Assembly (NCBI RefSeq): GCF_001020985.1
Contig: NZ_CP011542.1
Coordinates: 1-64,000 of the forward strand
Direction: 5' to 3'
Origin: Corynebacterium mustelae
Lineage (GTDB): Bacteria; Actinomycetota; Actinomycetes; Mycobacteriales; Mycobacteriaceae
Length of the DNA stretch: 64,000 bases
Shown here: positions 11,900 to 21,207 of the stretch, one piece after another
Numbering within the stretch: the stretch's first letter is position 1
How the letters are laid out: every line of letters begins with the position of its first letter
Notes under the pieces: model-generated
Databases searched by the model: none
Told to the model about the DNA's origin: nothing
Seen by the model: only the letters and a program-made list of their open reading frames with translations
Translations under genes and position numbers: made by a program

Positions 11900-12976
11900 T
11901 TATCGACGCATGAGTGTCGATAACTGTGGCAGGGCAGCTAAAGCCGCGACAATTGCAACTAACCAACCAGCCACAGCGGCAACGACAGCCACGATAGTCG
12001 ATTGGGACTTCTTCGGCTGCTGGTTTTTCTGTAGCCTTTCGATTTCGCGTGTTAATTCTTGATTGCGGTTAGCGACTGCTTCTTCACTGGTTCGCGCATC
12101 TCTGGCGGCCTTTTGCGCTTGGGCTAGTTCAGCGGCATTTTTTGCTGCCAGTTTTTCCGCCTGAGCTGCTTGCTCGGATCGAGCCTGCTTTTCGCGGTTC
12201 AGCTCTGTTTCTAATTCGGTGATTCGCTCTTGACGTGCTGTTTCTTCCTGTTTGTCTTTTTCGGATTTAGCTTGACAATCAGTCATTGCTTCGATCATGG
12301 CGTTTGTTTGATAGCCACCCACATCACTGATTGTTTCTTGGAATAAAACAGCTAGCTGCGCGTATTTGTCGGTTTGTGCACGGAGTTTCATCGCTTCAAG
12401 AAGCATGGGTTGTACGGCACGATCTTCTTTGGTTTGCTGCCAGTTTTCAAGCGCCTCAGCGATGTGTGGATCCATACTCTCAACCGTTTTGTTGCCGAAT
12501 TCGCTCCAAAATTCTTCTGGAAGTAATAAAAGTCGATAATCTGATTCAGAGTAGTTAAGGAACCTAAAGTTAAATAGACTTCCGGTTCGCATCGTCTCAA
12601 TCAGCGGATCCGAGGTTACGCCAAAATCCTTAATTTTCTGCGTGACGCTAACCGTAACCTGGTTTTTCCTTTCATCTGAAAGCGTCCTTGTTATGTCGTT
12701 ATGTTGGTTGGACCATATCCGCAATTCTTCTCTAGTAATTCCGATGAGCCTGGCAAATTCGTCAAATCCTGCTTCGTAACGGCTTTGAATATCGTGACCT
12801 GCTGCAATTAACTCAGGATCATTTATACTGGCTAAAAATGTGCAGGTATGGGGTGCTCCGGCGACCGTAACGAAGCCAACTGTATCTGGCACAGCAGCAT
12901 GTGCATGCTGAGCAAAGGAAAAAGTGGCTGCGCTATAGACGCATGCTACGGTTACGGAAGCGAGAAAGCGGTGCAT
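11900..12976 (-). CDS. Exported coiled-coil protein with C-terminal membrane anchor
   Basis: Not a family I can name. The 358-residue product has an N-terminal signal peptide ending near AHA at about residue 28, a globular part (about 30-215), a long charged coiled coil rich in Glu, Ala, Gln and Lys (about 220-325), and a final hydrophobic helix followed by Arg-Arg. It therefore probably sits on the outer face of the membrane, anchored at its C-terminus. The globular part weakly resembles the secreted protein at 44225-44911: both have an F-x-x-x-x-G-[IL] segment then a Trp, and a later [DE]-[YF]-W segment. It has its own terminator. Confidence 0.7.
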   Translation of the reverse strand: MHRFLASVTVACVYSAATFSFAQHAHAAVPDTVGFVTVAGAPHTCTFLASINDPELIAAGHDIQSRYEAGFDEFARLIGITREELRIWSNQHNDITRTLSDERKNQVTVSVTQKIKDFGVTSDPLIETMRTGSLFNFRFLNYSESDYRLLLLPEEFWSEFGNKTVESMDPHIAEALENWQQTKEDRAVQPMLLEAMKLRAQTDKYAQLAVLFQETISDVGGYQTNAMIEAMTDCQAKSEKDKQEETARQERITELETELNREKQARSEQAAQAEKLAAKNAAELAQAQKAARDARTSEEAVANRNQELTREIERLQKNQQPKKSQSTIVAVVAAVAGWLVAIVAALAALPQLSTLMRR

Positions 12977-13101
12977 GGTAAATCCTGTCTTAGGTTGATG
13001 GCAATCATGCGCGGTTGGTCTACATCATCTACACTATTCTAATTTTTATCTAAGTAAAATCACAGCTTTAGTGGTGTGCTTCCAGATAGGACTGTATTCA
13101 A

Positions 13102-13407
13102 TTAGATTTCGGTGACTTCGATCGTTGTGTCGGCATATGCTTTATAAACCGCAGCGACAGCTTGGGCGAAATCGGAGTTTTTCGAGTTTAACGGCTTTAG
13201 TGTTCTGGTTGTCTTTTCAATAGCGCTGGCTACCTGTGCTGCGGATTCATGGACACGTATCCCTTGGAAGGCAGCCTGGGTTATGGCGGCAATGGCATAA
13301 AGCGCGCTGAAATTAGAAATGTTTAATTTGTGCTCTTCACAAAAAACATCAGCAATAATCAGCAGTTGCTCTGGGGTTAATGTCGGTGGGGGCGTGTGTG
13401 TAGGCAT
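13102..13407 (-). CDS. Divergent Doc-like (death-on-curing) protein
   Basis: A 101-residue protein starting with an LTPEQLLIIAD-type segment like small actinobacterial Doc/Fic toxins. In classical Doc the active loop reads H-x-F-x-x-G-N-K-R. The equivalent segment here appears to be LKPLNSKNSDFA (near residues 71-82), so the His, Gly and Arg are missing. Its ATG overlaps the stop of the upstream ribbon-helix-helix gene by 1 bp (TAATG), the usual toxin-antitoxin layout. It may be an inactive or re-purposed toxin. The family call rests on overall resemblance and gene context. Confidence 0.6.
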   Translation of the reverse strand: MPTHTPPPTLTPEQLLIIADVFCEEHKLNISNFSALYAIAAITQAAFQGIRVHESAAQVASAIEKTTRTLKPLNSKNSDFAQAVAAVYKAYADTTIEVTEI

Positions 13408-13631
13408 TACTGCTGGTTTTCGTTTCGGGCTCGGCGAATTCGGGCAGAAAGTGCGGCTTGAGTGGGAATGATGTGTTGTGCCAATTGGGTGATTTGGTCG
13501 TCGACCAGCGTGCGTGCCGCAGCGGAAACGATCGCACGAATCGCTGCTTCCTGTTTACTGCAATTCTGCGCGCGGGCAAGAAGAATGAGGGCGCGGTCTT
13601 GTTCCGCGGTTAATCGTAGTGTCATGGCCAT
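13407..13631 (-). CDS. Ribbon-helix-helix antitoxin-like regulator
   Basis: A small (74-residue) protein reading MTLRLTAEQDRALILLARAQ and on, the form of a CopG/ribbon-helix-helix DNA-binding domain whose first strand inserts into the DNA major groove. The frame is open upstream to 13718, but the extension is not conserved-looking and would cross the operator. ATG codons at 13631 and 13625 are the plausible starts. A 23-bp palindrome overlaps its promoter immediately upstream, as expected of an autoregulated antitoxin. It is followed with a 1-bp overlap by the Doc-like gene and is divergent from gyrA. Confidence 0.75.
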   Translation of the reverse strand: MAMTLRLTAEQDRALILLARAQNCSKQEAAIRAIVSAAARTLVDDQITQLAQHIIPTQAALSARIRRARNENQQ

Positions 13632-13637
13632 ACCCAA

Positions 13638-13660
13638 GATGGTATCAATCTGATACCATC
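13638..13660 (-). promoter_or_regulatory. Palindromic operator over the toxin-antitoxin promoter
   Basis: Perfect 10-bp arms GATGGTATCA / TGATACCATC are separated by 3 bp. On the - strand the right spacing gives TTCACA (13665-13670), 17 bp, then TGATAC (13642-13647) as -35 and -10, so the palindrome covers the -10 box. Transcription would start about 4 nt before the ATG at 13631, a near-leaderless mRNA. Confidence 0.7.
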
Positions 13661-13742
13661 TGTGTGTGAAAAACGCCGCTACAGCGCCATAGCAGGATAG
13701 AATTGGTACGTTCATCATTTTTGAAAAACGAAAGGCGCTTTA

Positions 13743-16319
13743 ATGAGCGACGATCTCTTCTCCGGAGACGAATACGATCGGGTAAAACCGATCGACCTAA
13801 ACGAGGAGATGCAGACTTCCTATATCGACTACGCGATGTCAGTCATCGTGGGTCGAGCGTTGCCTGAGGTGCGCGACGGTCTCAAACCTGTGCACCGCCG
13901 CATTCTTTATGCAATGTACGACAACGGCTACCGGCCGGATCGTAGCTACGTGAAGTCCGCTCGGCCCGTGGCAGACACCATGGGTAATTACCACCCGCAC
14001 GGCGACTCTGCCATTTATGACACTTTGGTGCGTATGGCCCAAGACTGGAACATGCGGTATCCGCTTGTCGACGGCCAAGGTAACTTCGGTTCCCGAGGCA
14101 ACGACGGTCCCGCCGCCATGCGTTACACCGAGTGTCGCTTGACCCCGTTGGCGATGGAAATGGTGCGTGACATCCGCGAAAACACCGTGGATTTCTCGCC
14201 CAACTACGACGGCAAAACCCAAGAACCGGACATCCTGCCCGCCCGGGTTCCGAACCTACTCATGAACGGTTCGAACGGTATTGCGGTGGGTATGGCAACC
14301 AATATTCCACCGCATAACCTGCGGGAACTAGCGGACGCCATTTATTGGTTACTGGAAAATCCTGAAGCTGAGGATACCGCCGCGCTTGAAGCGTGCATGC
14401 AATTTGTTAAGGGCCCCGATTTCCCCACCGCTGGCCTCATTGTTGGTACCCAAGGCATTAAAGACGCCTACACCACTGGGCGCGGTTCGATTCGGATGCG
14501 CGGTGTTACCTCCATTGAAGAAGAGGGAAGTCGCCAGACAATCGTCATAACCGAGCTGCCGTATCAGGTAAACCCCGACAATTTGATCTCCAATATCGCC
14601 GAGCAGGTGCGTGACGGCAAACTCGCTGGCATTTCCAAGATCGAGGATGAGTCCTCTGATCGCGTCGGTTTGCGTATCGTCGTCACCTTAAAGCGGGATG
14701 CGGTGCCTCGGGTTGTGCTCAATAACCTGTATAAGCACTCTCAGTTGCAAACCAGCTTCGGCGCTAACATGCTTTCCATCGTCGATGGGGTGCCGCGTAC
14801 CTTGCGGTTGGATCAAATGCTTCGGCATTACGTCGCCCACCAGATCGAAGTTATTGTTCGCCGTACCCAGTACCGGTTGGACGAGGCTGAAAAACGTGCC
14901 CATATTTTGCGTGGTTTGGTCAAAGCGCTCGATATGTTGGACGAGGTCATCGCCTTGATCCGTCGCTCTGAAACTGTTGACATTGCGCGCAGTGGTTTGA
15001 TGGATCTGCTTGCCATTGACGAAGTCCAAGCGGACGCCATTCTATCCATGCAATTGCGCCGGTTGGCGGCTCTGGAACGGCAAAAGATCATCGACGAATT
15101 GGCCGAGATTGAAGAAATCATTGCTGATTTGAAAGACATTCTCGCCACACCTGAACGTCAGCGCACCATCGTGCGGGATGAGTTGAAGGAAATCGTCGAC
15201 AAGTACGGCGACGAGCGTCGTTCTGAAATCATCGCCGCCACTGGCGAGGTTACCGAAGAAGACCTGATCGCCCGCGAGAACGTCGTGGTTACCATCACCT
15301 CCACCGGCTATGCGAAACGCACCAAGGTTGATCTTTATAAATCGCAGCGACGTGGTGGCAAGGGAGTTCGGGGTGCAGAACTCAAACAAGACGATATTGT
15401 GCGGCATTTCTTCGTGTGTTCCACGCATGACTGGATTTTGTTCTTCACCAATTTCGGTCGCGTCTACCGTCTGAAGGCATACGAACTTCCTGAGGCATCC
15501 CGTACCGCGCGGGGACAGCATGTGGCTAACCTGCTGGAATTCCAACCGGAAGAACGCATAGCCCAGGTTATCCAAATCCAAAGCTACGAAGATGCGCCGT
15601 ATCTTGTATTGGCAACCGCCCAAGGTCGGGTAAAGAAATCGCGATTGTCGGATTACGAATCCAACCGCTCCGGTGGACTAATCGCCATCAACCTTCAGGA
15701 AGGCGATAAGCTCATCGGCGCAGCGCTGTGCTCCGGCGATGACGACTTGCTCCTGGTATCTGAGGAAGGCCAGTCGATTCGCTTCAAGGCCGATGATGAG
15801 CAACTGCGTCCGATGGGCCGCAGCACCGCTGGTGTTAAGGGCATGCGGTTTAGGGGCGACGACCAATTGCTCGCTATGACAGTAGTTCGCGAAGGTGCGT
15901 TCCTTCTCGTTGCAACCAGTGGCGGTTACGGCAAACGCACTAGCCTGGAAGAATACTCTTCGCAGGGGCGTGGCGGTGTTGGTGTCGTTACTTTCAAGTA
16001 CAACCCGAAGCGCGGCAAGCTCATTGGTGCCTTGGTTGTTGACCAGGATGACCAAATCTTTGCCATCACTTCCGCCGGTGGCGTAATCCGCACCGAAGTT
16101 AATCAGATTCGACCATCGTCGCGCGCCACCATGGGGGTACGGCTGGTGAATTTGGAAGATGGGGTGGAATTGCTCGCCATTGACCGTAATGTTGAAGGCG
16201 AAGGTGAGGAAGAAGCTTCCGCCGTTGCTGCTGGTAATGACGGTAAAAAACCCGTCAACCAGCAAGAAACCATTGATGAAATAATCGATGAAACCGCCAC
16301 GAATGAAGGTGACAGCTAA
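13743..16319 (+). CDS. gyrA: DNA gyrase subunit A
   Basis: GyrA is the DNA-breaking subunit of gyrase. The 858-residue protein has the breakage-reunion domain with the catalytic Tyr in MRYTE (near residue 128), and a C-terminal beta-pinwheel with repeated GRxxR/K-type blades including the QRRGGKG GyrA-box near residue 540. The quinolone-resistance region reads [10 protein letters not shown] with Ser89 and Asp93 (equivalent to E. coli Ser83 and Asp87), so the common resistance changes are absent. The tail after about residue 815 is acidic and low-complexity. It overlaps the DUF3566 gene by 1 bp (TAATG). Confidence 0.97.
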   Translation: MSDDLFSGDEYDRVKPIDLNEEMQTSYIDYAMSVIVGRALPEVRDGLKPVHRRILYAMYDNGYRPDRSYVKSARPVADTMGNYHPHGDSAIYDTLVRMAQDWNMRYPLVDGQGNFGSRGNDGPAAMRYTECRLTPLAMEMVRDIRENTVDFSPNYDGKTQEPDILPARVPNLLMNGSNGIAVGMATNIPPHNLRELADAIYWLLENPEAEDTAALEACMQFVKGPDFPTAGLIVGTQGIKDAYTTGRGSIRMRGVTSIEEEGSRQTIVITELPYQVNPDNLISNIAEQVRDGKLAGISKIEDESSDRVGLRIVVTLKRDAVPRVVLNNLYKHSQLQTSFGANMLSIVDGVPRTLRLDQMLRHYVAHQIEVIVRRTQYRLDEAEKRAHILRGLVKALDMLDEVIALIRRSETVDIARSGLMDLLAIDEVQADAILSMQLRRLAALERQKIIDELAEIEEIIADLKDILATPERQRTIVRDELKEIVDKYGDERRSEIIAATGEVTEEDLIARENVVVTITSTGYAKRTKVDLYKSQRRGGKGVRGAELKQDDIVRHFFVCSTHDWILFFTNFGRVYRLKAYELPEASRTARGQHVANLLEFQPEERIAQVIQIQSYEDAPYLVLATAQGRVKKSRLSDYESNRSGGLIAINLQEGDKLIGAALCSGDDDLLLVSEEGQSIRFKADDEQLRPMGRSTAGVKGMRFRGDDQLLAMTVVREGAFLLVATSGGYGKRTSLEEYSSQGRGGVGVVTFKYNPKRGKLIGALVVDQDDQIFAITSAGGVIRTEVNQIRPSSRATMGVRLVNLEDGVELLAIDRNVEGEGEEEASAVAAGNDGKKPVNQQETIDEIIDETATNEGDS

Positions 16320-16663
16320 TGGCAACACGTGAGTATTCCATTCAGTTCATTTCACCCATGTCAGCGTTTCGCACCGGGTTCGCCTTGTCGATCATCGGAT
16401 TGTTCGCTTGGCTGGTGTGCTCCGCATTTCTATACTTCGGCCTTAAAGCGGCTGGGGTGTGGGGACAATTCAACGATGTAATCGGCGGTGTTGGCGGCGA
16501 ACAATCCATCACCTTCGGCGTAGTGATGTCAATGTCGCTACTGGTGGGAGCGATCTTTGCAATTATTTCCTCCTGCCTGGCACCACTGATGGCTATTGTC
16601 TATAACGCGGTTGTTGATCTGTTTGGCGGCATTCGCGTGACCTTGCGTCAAGAGGTGGAGTAA
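16319..16663 (+). CDS. DUF3566 membrane protein
   Basis: A 114-residue protein with two hydrophobic segments (about residues 20-45 and 60-90), matching the DUF3566 family found just downstream of gyrA in mycobacteria and corynebacteria. Its ATG overlaps the gyrA stop, so it is translationally coupled to gyrA. Its function is not established as far as I know. An imperfect hairpin downstream (16672-16680 with 16714-16722) may end this transcript. Confidence 0.88.
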   Translation: MATREYSIQFISPMSAFRTGFALSIIGLFAWLVCSAFLYFGLKAAGVWGQFNDVIGGVGGEQSITFGVVMSMSLLVGAIFAIISSCLAPLMAIVYNAVVDLFGGIRVTLRQEVE

Positions 16664-16802
16664 CCAACTCTAAACCGTGGGGTGTGGGTGAGAGGTTTAT
16701 GCTTGTCGACGCTCCACGGTTTGCGGCCGCTTTAGACACGGTAGGTTAAAACTTGCTAGACTTAAGTTCGTCATGATGAGTCTTAGGTATTGACCTTGTG
16801 AT

Positions 16803-16831
16803 TTGCCTAAGCTTTACCGACCGGATATAGT
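16803..16831 (+). promoter_or_regulatory. Promoter of the first tRNA-Ile/tRNA-Ala unit
   Basis: TTGCCT, a 17-bp spacer and TATAGT end 20 bp before the tRNA-Ile gene. Confidence 0.55.
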
Positions 16832-16851
16832 TCTATTTCGTTCCGTTTTTT

Positions 16852-16928
16852 GGGCCTATAGCTCAGTCGGTTAGAGCGCATCGCTGATAACGATGAGGTC
16901 GCAAGTTCGATTCTTGCTAGGCCCACCA
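16852..16928 (+). tRNA. tRNA-Ile(GAT), copy 1
   Basis: Acceptor arms GGGCCTA (16852-16858) and TAGGCCC (16918-16924) pair, the anticodon loop reads CTGATAA with anticodon GAT, and the 3' CCA is encoded (16926-16928). Confidence 0.98.
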
Positions 16929-16937
16929 TGGAATAAA

Positions 16938-17010
16938 GGGGCATTAGCTCAATTGGTAGAGCGTCTGCCTTGCACGCAGAAGGTCAGGAGTTCGATTCTC
17001 CTATGCTCCA
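16938..17010 (+). tRNA. tRNA-Ala(TGC), copy 1
   Basis: Acceptor arms GGGGCAT (16938-16944) and ATGCTCC (17003-17009) pair with one G-U, the anticodon is TGC, and the 3' CCA is not encoded. It follows tRNA-Ile by 9 bp. Confidence 0.98.
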
Positions 17011-17017
17011 CAAATAG

Positions 17018-17047
17018 GCTCCCAACCAGTACTGGTTGGGAGCTTTC
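17018..17047 (+). terminator. Terminator of tRNA unit 1
   Basis: A perfect 13-bp inverted repeat with arms 17018-17030 and 17031-17043, followed by a short T run. Confidence 0.85.
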
Positions 17048-17052
17048 GCATT

Positions 17053-17523
17053 CCCGCCACCTTGTCCTGAATATCGTATCGCTGAAATTGTGACTACCTA
17101 ACAAAGTGTTCAAACGAAAGATGGTTTTTGATAGGCATCTAACCAGTGTCGATGGTGAAATTACCAATAACAATTGGCGCCATATTCGAAGAAGGAATAC
17201 TGGCGTTGATTATCCGGATGACAGTATTCGCGGATCTAAAAACATCACAAAATTCACCTAAAGGGAAGTCATAGCGCTGTCTAGCCATGACTCAATGACC
17301 TGGATTATCAGGCAATATACCAATCTGTCGGGAAATCAGCGTATTTATCTTAGAATCCCGGTGAACGAGTCCATGCCGAAAAATTTACACCTGATAGTTA
17401 TTGTTTCCCCATTATTAACCATGGCAGGTTTTCTGGATAGGTGAAGCGAAACTTCCCCTCATGCCCCAATGCACAGCTCAGATCAATTGGGGGAGGGGAT
17501 AGCCAGCTAGTTACTATATCTTT
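17053..17523. other. 470-bp gap before the ABC exporter, with a long hairpin
   Basis: I see no gene here. Near its end CCCCTC and CCCCAAT (17455-17470) can pair with ATTGGGG and GAGGGG (17486-17498), leaving a 3-nt bulge. TACTAT (17512-17517) stands exactly 6 bp before the exporter ATG, the spacing expected for a leaderless transcript. The rest may be a decayed segment left by the duplication that created the two tRNA copies. Confidence 0.45.
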
Positions 17524-19200
17524 ATGAAACTTAGGCAACGCAAAGCTGCATCGTCATCTGCGGCACGGCCTGCAGTTCCGTATCGGCTGAGTAATTTAGC
17601 TGTGGTGACGATCGTCCTCAATGTTGTTCTTACCTGGTGTGCGGTTGGCGGAATGTGTCTAACATTCATCGGCGCGGGAAAAATAATCGACGCTTATCCC
17701 GGCGACTACCCGGTGACACTGATAATTGCCGGGCCAGTGCTGGTATTTCTCGCGGTGCTGCTACGCACCATCATTGAGGCCCGCGGCCAGATCAGCGAGG
17801 AATGTCGTATCCGCCATCGCATTGTTGATGCAGTGTTTGGGGCGGGTCCGGCGCACATGGCCACTACCCGCACCGGGGCGGTGGTGTCACTGGCTACTGA
17901 ATCCAGTGAGAAAATGATGGCACTGCGGGTGAAATTCGTAGCCCAAGTCATTTCCTCGCTGAGCGCACCACTACTAGTCATAGCGACAGTGGCTGTGGCG
18001 ATCTCAGTAAAAATAGCGTTGGTGTTACTTGCTATGCTTCCCATTGTTCCGCTGCTCATCGGTGCGTTTAGAAAAGTCGTGTCCAAAGTATCCAGTGGCT
18101 CCCAGGATTCGCGGAAAGCCCTGGCTGCGGCGTATATGAACGCGCTGCAATCGCTGAGCACATTGCAACTTTTAGGCGCGGCAGGTCGAGTCGCAGAACA
18201 ATTGGCAGAAACCGGGGAGAAAAACCGAGTTGCGGTGATGAAACTGCTGCGCGGTAATCAATTGATTTTATTTGTCATGGATTCCGCATTCAGTCTTGCG
18301 CTGGTTACCGTGACAGCCGGGTTAGCGATGTGGAACGCGGCGAATGGCACCATTACGACCGGTCAGGCGATTGCGCTTGTAGGTTTAAGCATCTTGCTAT
18401 TAGAACCCATGGATCAAGTTGGCGCGTTTTTTTACGTCGGAATGAGTGGATTAGGTGCGCAACGCGGCATTTTCGCATTTCTACGGAAGCGCACTACCAC
18501 CACAAATGACGAGGTTAGGCCTAGCCGGAAAGTGGATGTGAAAAACGCCGATGGCTCCGAACCCGTCGTGATAGTCGACAACGTCGACTTCGGTTACGAG
18601 CAACCAGTCCTACGCGGCGTCAACCTGAACATTTACCCAGGGGAACGAGTAGCGATCGTTGGTCGGTCCGGGCAAGGAAAATCCACCTTGTTGTCCCTTA
18701 TCAAAGGGGCGTTGCAGCCAACCGAGGGAACGGTTGAGGTGGCGGGAGCTTCTGGTACTGCGTTGGCTGGGGCGTCGGCAAGCGTTATGCAAACAACCTG
18801 GTTATTTAGCGGTACCATCGCGGATAACCTGCGTATCGCCCGCCCGGATGCCACCGAGACGGATATGTGGCAGGCACTAGAGCGCGCCCTCGTTGCGGAT
18901 GAAATCCGCAGGTTACCCGACGGGATAGACACGGTGCTAGGCGAACAAGGCCTGGGGTTATCGGGCGGTCAGGCGCAACGGCTTTCCCTGGCGCGGGCAA
19001 TCATCTCCGGCAGAAAAATCGTGCTTCTCGACGAACCCACCTCGCATGTCGATTTGGTGTCAGAACGCAAAATACTCAATGCCATTGATGACCTAGGACG
19101 GGATTACACCCTCATCATGGTTACGCACCGATTAGGGGCATTAGCTGGGATGGATCGGGTAGTAGAAGTCGACAACGGAGAAATTAAGGAACGCGCATGA
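17524..19200 (+). CDS. ABC exporter half-transporter, subunit 1
   Basis: A 558-residue fused membrane-plus-ATPase protein. Six hydrophobic segments lie in about residues 25-320. The nucleotide-binding domain then shows Walker A GRSGQGKST, signature LSGGQAQR, Walker B IVLLDEP with the catalytic Glu, and the H-loop THRLGAL. It resembles CydD-type and other heterodimeric exporters, but no cydAB lies nearby, so the substrate is open. No ribosome binding site precedes the ATG; a -10-like box 6 bp upstream suggests a leaderless mRNA. Its stop overlaps subunit 2 by 4 bp (ATGA). Confidence 0.85.
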   Translation: MKLRQRKAASSSAARPAVPYRLSNLAVVTIVLNVVLTWCAVGGMCLTFIGAGKIIDAYPGDYPVTLIIAGPVLVFLAVLLRTIIEARGQISEECRIRHRIVDAVFGAGPAHMATTRTGAVVSLATESSEKMMALRVKFVAQVISSLSAPLLVIATVAVAISVKIALVLLAMLPIVPLLIGAFRKVVSKVSSGSQDSRKALAAAYMNALQSLSTLQLLGAAGRVAEQLAETGEKNRVAVMKLLRGNQLILFVMDSAFSLALVTVTAGLAMWNAANGTITTGQAIALVGLSILLLEPMDQVGAFFYVGMSGLGAQRGIFAFLRKRTTTTNDEVRPSRKVDVKNADGSEPVVIVDNVDFGYEQPVLRGVNLNIYPGERVAIVGRSGQGKSTLLSLIKGALQPTEGTVEVAGASGTALAGASASVMQTTWLFSGTIADNLRIARPDATETDMWQALERALVADEIRRLPDGIDTVLGEQGLGLSGGQAQRLSLARAIISGRKIVLLDEPTSHVDLVSERKILNAIDDLGRDYTLIMVTHRLGALAGMDRVVEVDNGEIKERA

Positions 19201-20894
19201 ACCACAACCCAACCGTTATACAGTTGGTGACCTGGCTTCTGGGCATCACCCGTCCCGTACTTAGGCCACTAGCTGTATCCACACTGTGCCGCATTCTTAA
19301 TCAAGTACTGGGAATAGTGCTCTACGTCGTGCCGGTCTACGCAATAATCGCCGGGAACCTCACAATCTCCACAGTAATAATCATCATGGTAGCTGCAGCA
19401 CTAGCCAAGGCGTTCCTACGCTATCTCGAACATTATTTTGGGCATTTAGTGGCGTTTAAAGCACTTGAATTAATCCGCATCCGGGTTTTTAAAGACATCT
19501 ACCCGCAGGCACCAGCCATCATGTCACGCACCGGAAGCAAAGCTGTGGGAAGCGGTGACATGCTCAGCCGACTAACCCGAGACATCGGCCAGATCGAAGT
19601 ATTCTTCGCCCACACCACCGCCCCGGTCATCTCCGCGATTGTGGTGCCCACCGCCGTCATCATAGCCATCAGTATTCTTGCGCCGTGGCAAGGGCTCATT
19701 GCGGCGATTATCCTGCTTGTGGTCTTTGTTATCACCATTGATACCCACGTCTATCGGTATGCGGTTGAGGTCACCGGAATCCGCGGCACCATCGCTCAAC
19801 ACGTTACCGATTCAGTCGGTGGAGTTGCCGAAGTTACTGGTTATGGTGCAAGTAACCGCCGCATGAAGCAACTCGATGAGCTCGAACAACCATTGGTAAC
19901 CAAAGTGCGGCGTCGGGGTGCGGTAGTAGGGGCACGCAACGGCCTAGTAGCAGCCGCGCGCATGTCAGTTGTATTCATGCTGCTACCTGGGGCGGATAAT
20001 CTGGCAGTAACAGTAGCTTCCATGTTCGCAGTTCTGCGCTGCTGGGACATGATTAACGAAGTCACAGATCTAAGCAACCACCTCTCGCAATCCCTGGCGG
20101 CTGCGCGCCGGGTATGGACGCTGTCCCACGCGGGCTTGCAATTGCCAGAAGGTGAACACGAAATTTCGCCGCATGGGCCCGGGTTATCCGTGGCATGGCA
20201 GGATGTGAGCTTTAGCTATGAGTCCGCCGCGCACCCGGTGGTGGAGAACATTAGCCTTAGTGTTTCGCCTGGCCATTGGGTTAATATCGTGGGTTCCACC
20301 GGTTCTGGTAAATCGACGCTTGCCAAGCTACTATTGCGGTATTGGGATGTGGGTGCCGGAAAAATCGAACTCGATGGGGTGGACATTCGGGACATGTCGC
20401 TGGAATCGTTACGCTCAGCGGTCGCCGTGGTCACCCAGGATATTCGTGTCGGACATGCAACAGTTGCGGAGAATCTTCGATTAGCCCGGCCCAATGCCAG
20501 CGATGAGCAGCTTTTCGACGCCCTCACCGTCGCCTGCCTTGCGGATGAAGTAACACTTAGCGATAACGTTGGTGAAGGCGGAATGGCATTATCCGGCGGC
20601 CAGCGCCAACGATTATCGCTGGCCCAAGCCTTGTTGCGGGGCGGAAGAGTATTGGTTCTCGATGAATTTACCGCCCACCTCAACCCGGAACTCGTGGCCC
20701 AAGTGCGAAGCCGACTATTAGCCGCCTATCCAGATGTCACCGTCATTGAGATTTCCCATGCGCTCGATGATATTGATTCCGCCGATTGGGTGGCAGTCAT
20801 GGATCAAGGCCGAATTGTCGAACAAGGAACCCCAACACACTTGCGTGCGGCGGATGGTGCATTATGTCATTTACTCAGCCGTGATAAACGTTAA
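19197..20894 (+). CDS. ABC exporter half-transporter, subunit 2
   Basis: A 565-residue partner of the preceding gene, with six membrane segments in the first 300 residues. Its ATPase domain has Walker A GSTGSGKST, signature LSGGQRQR, Walker B VLVLDEF and the H-loop SHALDD. The residue after the catalytic Glu is Phe rather than the usual Pro, and the D-loop reads AHLNPE, so this site may be less active than that of subunit 1, as in other heterodimeric exporters. Both genes lie between the two tRNA copies and are probably a cargo that moved in or was copied with the tRNA cassette. Confidence 0.85.
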   Translation: MNHNPTVIQLVTWLLGITRPVLRPLAVSTLCRILNQVLGIVLYVVPVYAIIAGNLTISTVIIIMVAAALAKAFLRYLEHYFGHLVAFKALELIRIRVFKDIYPQAPAIMSRTGSKAVGSGDMLSRLTRDIGQIEVFFAHTTAPVISAIVVPTAVIIAISILAPWQGLIAAIILLVVFVITIDTHVYRYAVEVTGIRGTIAQHVTDSVGGVAEVTGYGASNRRMKQLDELEQPLVTKVRRRGAVVGARNGLVAAARMSVVFMLLPGADNLAVTVASMFAVLRCWDMINEVTDLSNHLSQSLAAARRVWTLSHAGLQLPEGEHEISPHGPGLSVAWQDVSFSYESAAHPVVENISLSVSPGHWVNIVGSTGSGKSTLAKLLLRYWDVGAGKIELDGVDIRDMSLESLRSAVAVVTQDIRVGHATVAENLRLARPNASDEQLFDALTVACLADEVTLSDNVGEGGMALSGGQRQRLSLAQALLRGGRVLVLDEFTAHLNPELVAQVRSRLLAAYPDVTVIEISHALDDIDSADWVAVMDQGRIVEQGTPTHLRAADGALCHLLSRDKR

Positions 20895-20962
20895 AAGAGC
20901 ACACAAAAAGCCTCCCCAATGCTGTGCTCTTAATGGAGTTTTATTGTTATTGAACTGGCGTT

Positions 20963-20991
20963 TTGCTAAGTGTAATCGCTTAGGATAAAGT
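20963..20991 (+). promoter_or_regulatory. Promoter of the second tRNA-Ile/tRNA-Ala unit
   Basis: TTGCTA, a 17-bp spacer and TAAAGT sit at the same place as the promoter of copy 1, but upstream of base 20990 the two copies are only partly alike. Confidence 0.5.
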
Positions 20992-21011
20992 TCTATTTCG
21001 TTCCGTTTTTT

Positions 21012-21088
21012 GGGCCTATAGCTCAGTCGGTTAGAGCGCATCGCTGATAACGATGAGGTCGCAAGTTCGATTCTTGCTAGGCCCACCA
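21012..21088 (+). tRNA. tRNA-Ile(GAT), copy 2
   Basis: Identical to copy 1, including the encoded CCA. Anticodon GAT. Confidence 0.98.
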
Positions 21089-21097
21089 TGGAATAAA

Positions 21098-21170
21098 GGG
21101 GCATTAGCTCAATTGGTAGAGCGTCTGCCTTGCACGCAGAAGGTCAGGAGTTCGATTCTCCTATGCTCCA
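21098..21170 (+). tRNA. tRNA-Ala(TGC), copy 2
   Basis: Identical to copy 1. Anticodon TGC, no encoded CCA. Confidence 0.98.
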
Positions 21171-21177
21171 CAAATAG

Positions 21178-21207
21178 GCTCCCAACCAGTACTGGTTGGG
21201 AGCTTTC
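21178..21207 (+). terminator. Terminator of tRNA unit 2
   Basis: The same 13-bp inverted repeat as in copy 1 (21178-21203) followed by a T run. Confidence 0.85.

Larger units (their letters stand above)
16830..17052 (+). repeat. 223-bp direct repeat, copy 1 (tRNA cassette)
   Basis: Identical base for base to 20990-21212. It contains both tRNAs and their terminator. This copy sits directly after gyrA-DUF3566, the ancestral place for these tRNAs in the group. Confidence 0.97.

Noticed and set aside
16893-17093. Open frame of 66 codons across tRNA-Ile and tRNA-Ala, repeated at 21053
   Set aside because: It reads through two clear tRNA genes and their terminator; its repetition only reflects the duplicated cassette.
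17053-17523. Transposase or integrase remnant in the gap between tRNA copies
   Set aside because: I found no coding similarity, no terminal inverted repeats and no target-site duplication, so a mobile element cannot be claimed.
17524-20894. Naming the exporter pair cydDC
   Set aside because: The half-transporter layout is similar, but there is no cytochrome bd oxidase gene nearby and no motif that is specific to CydDC.
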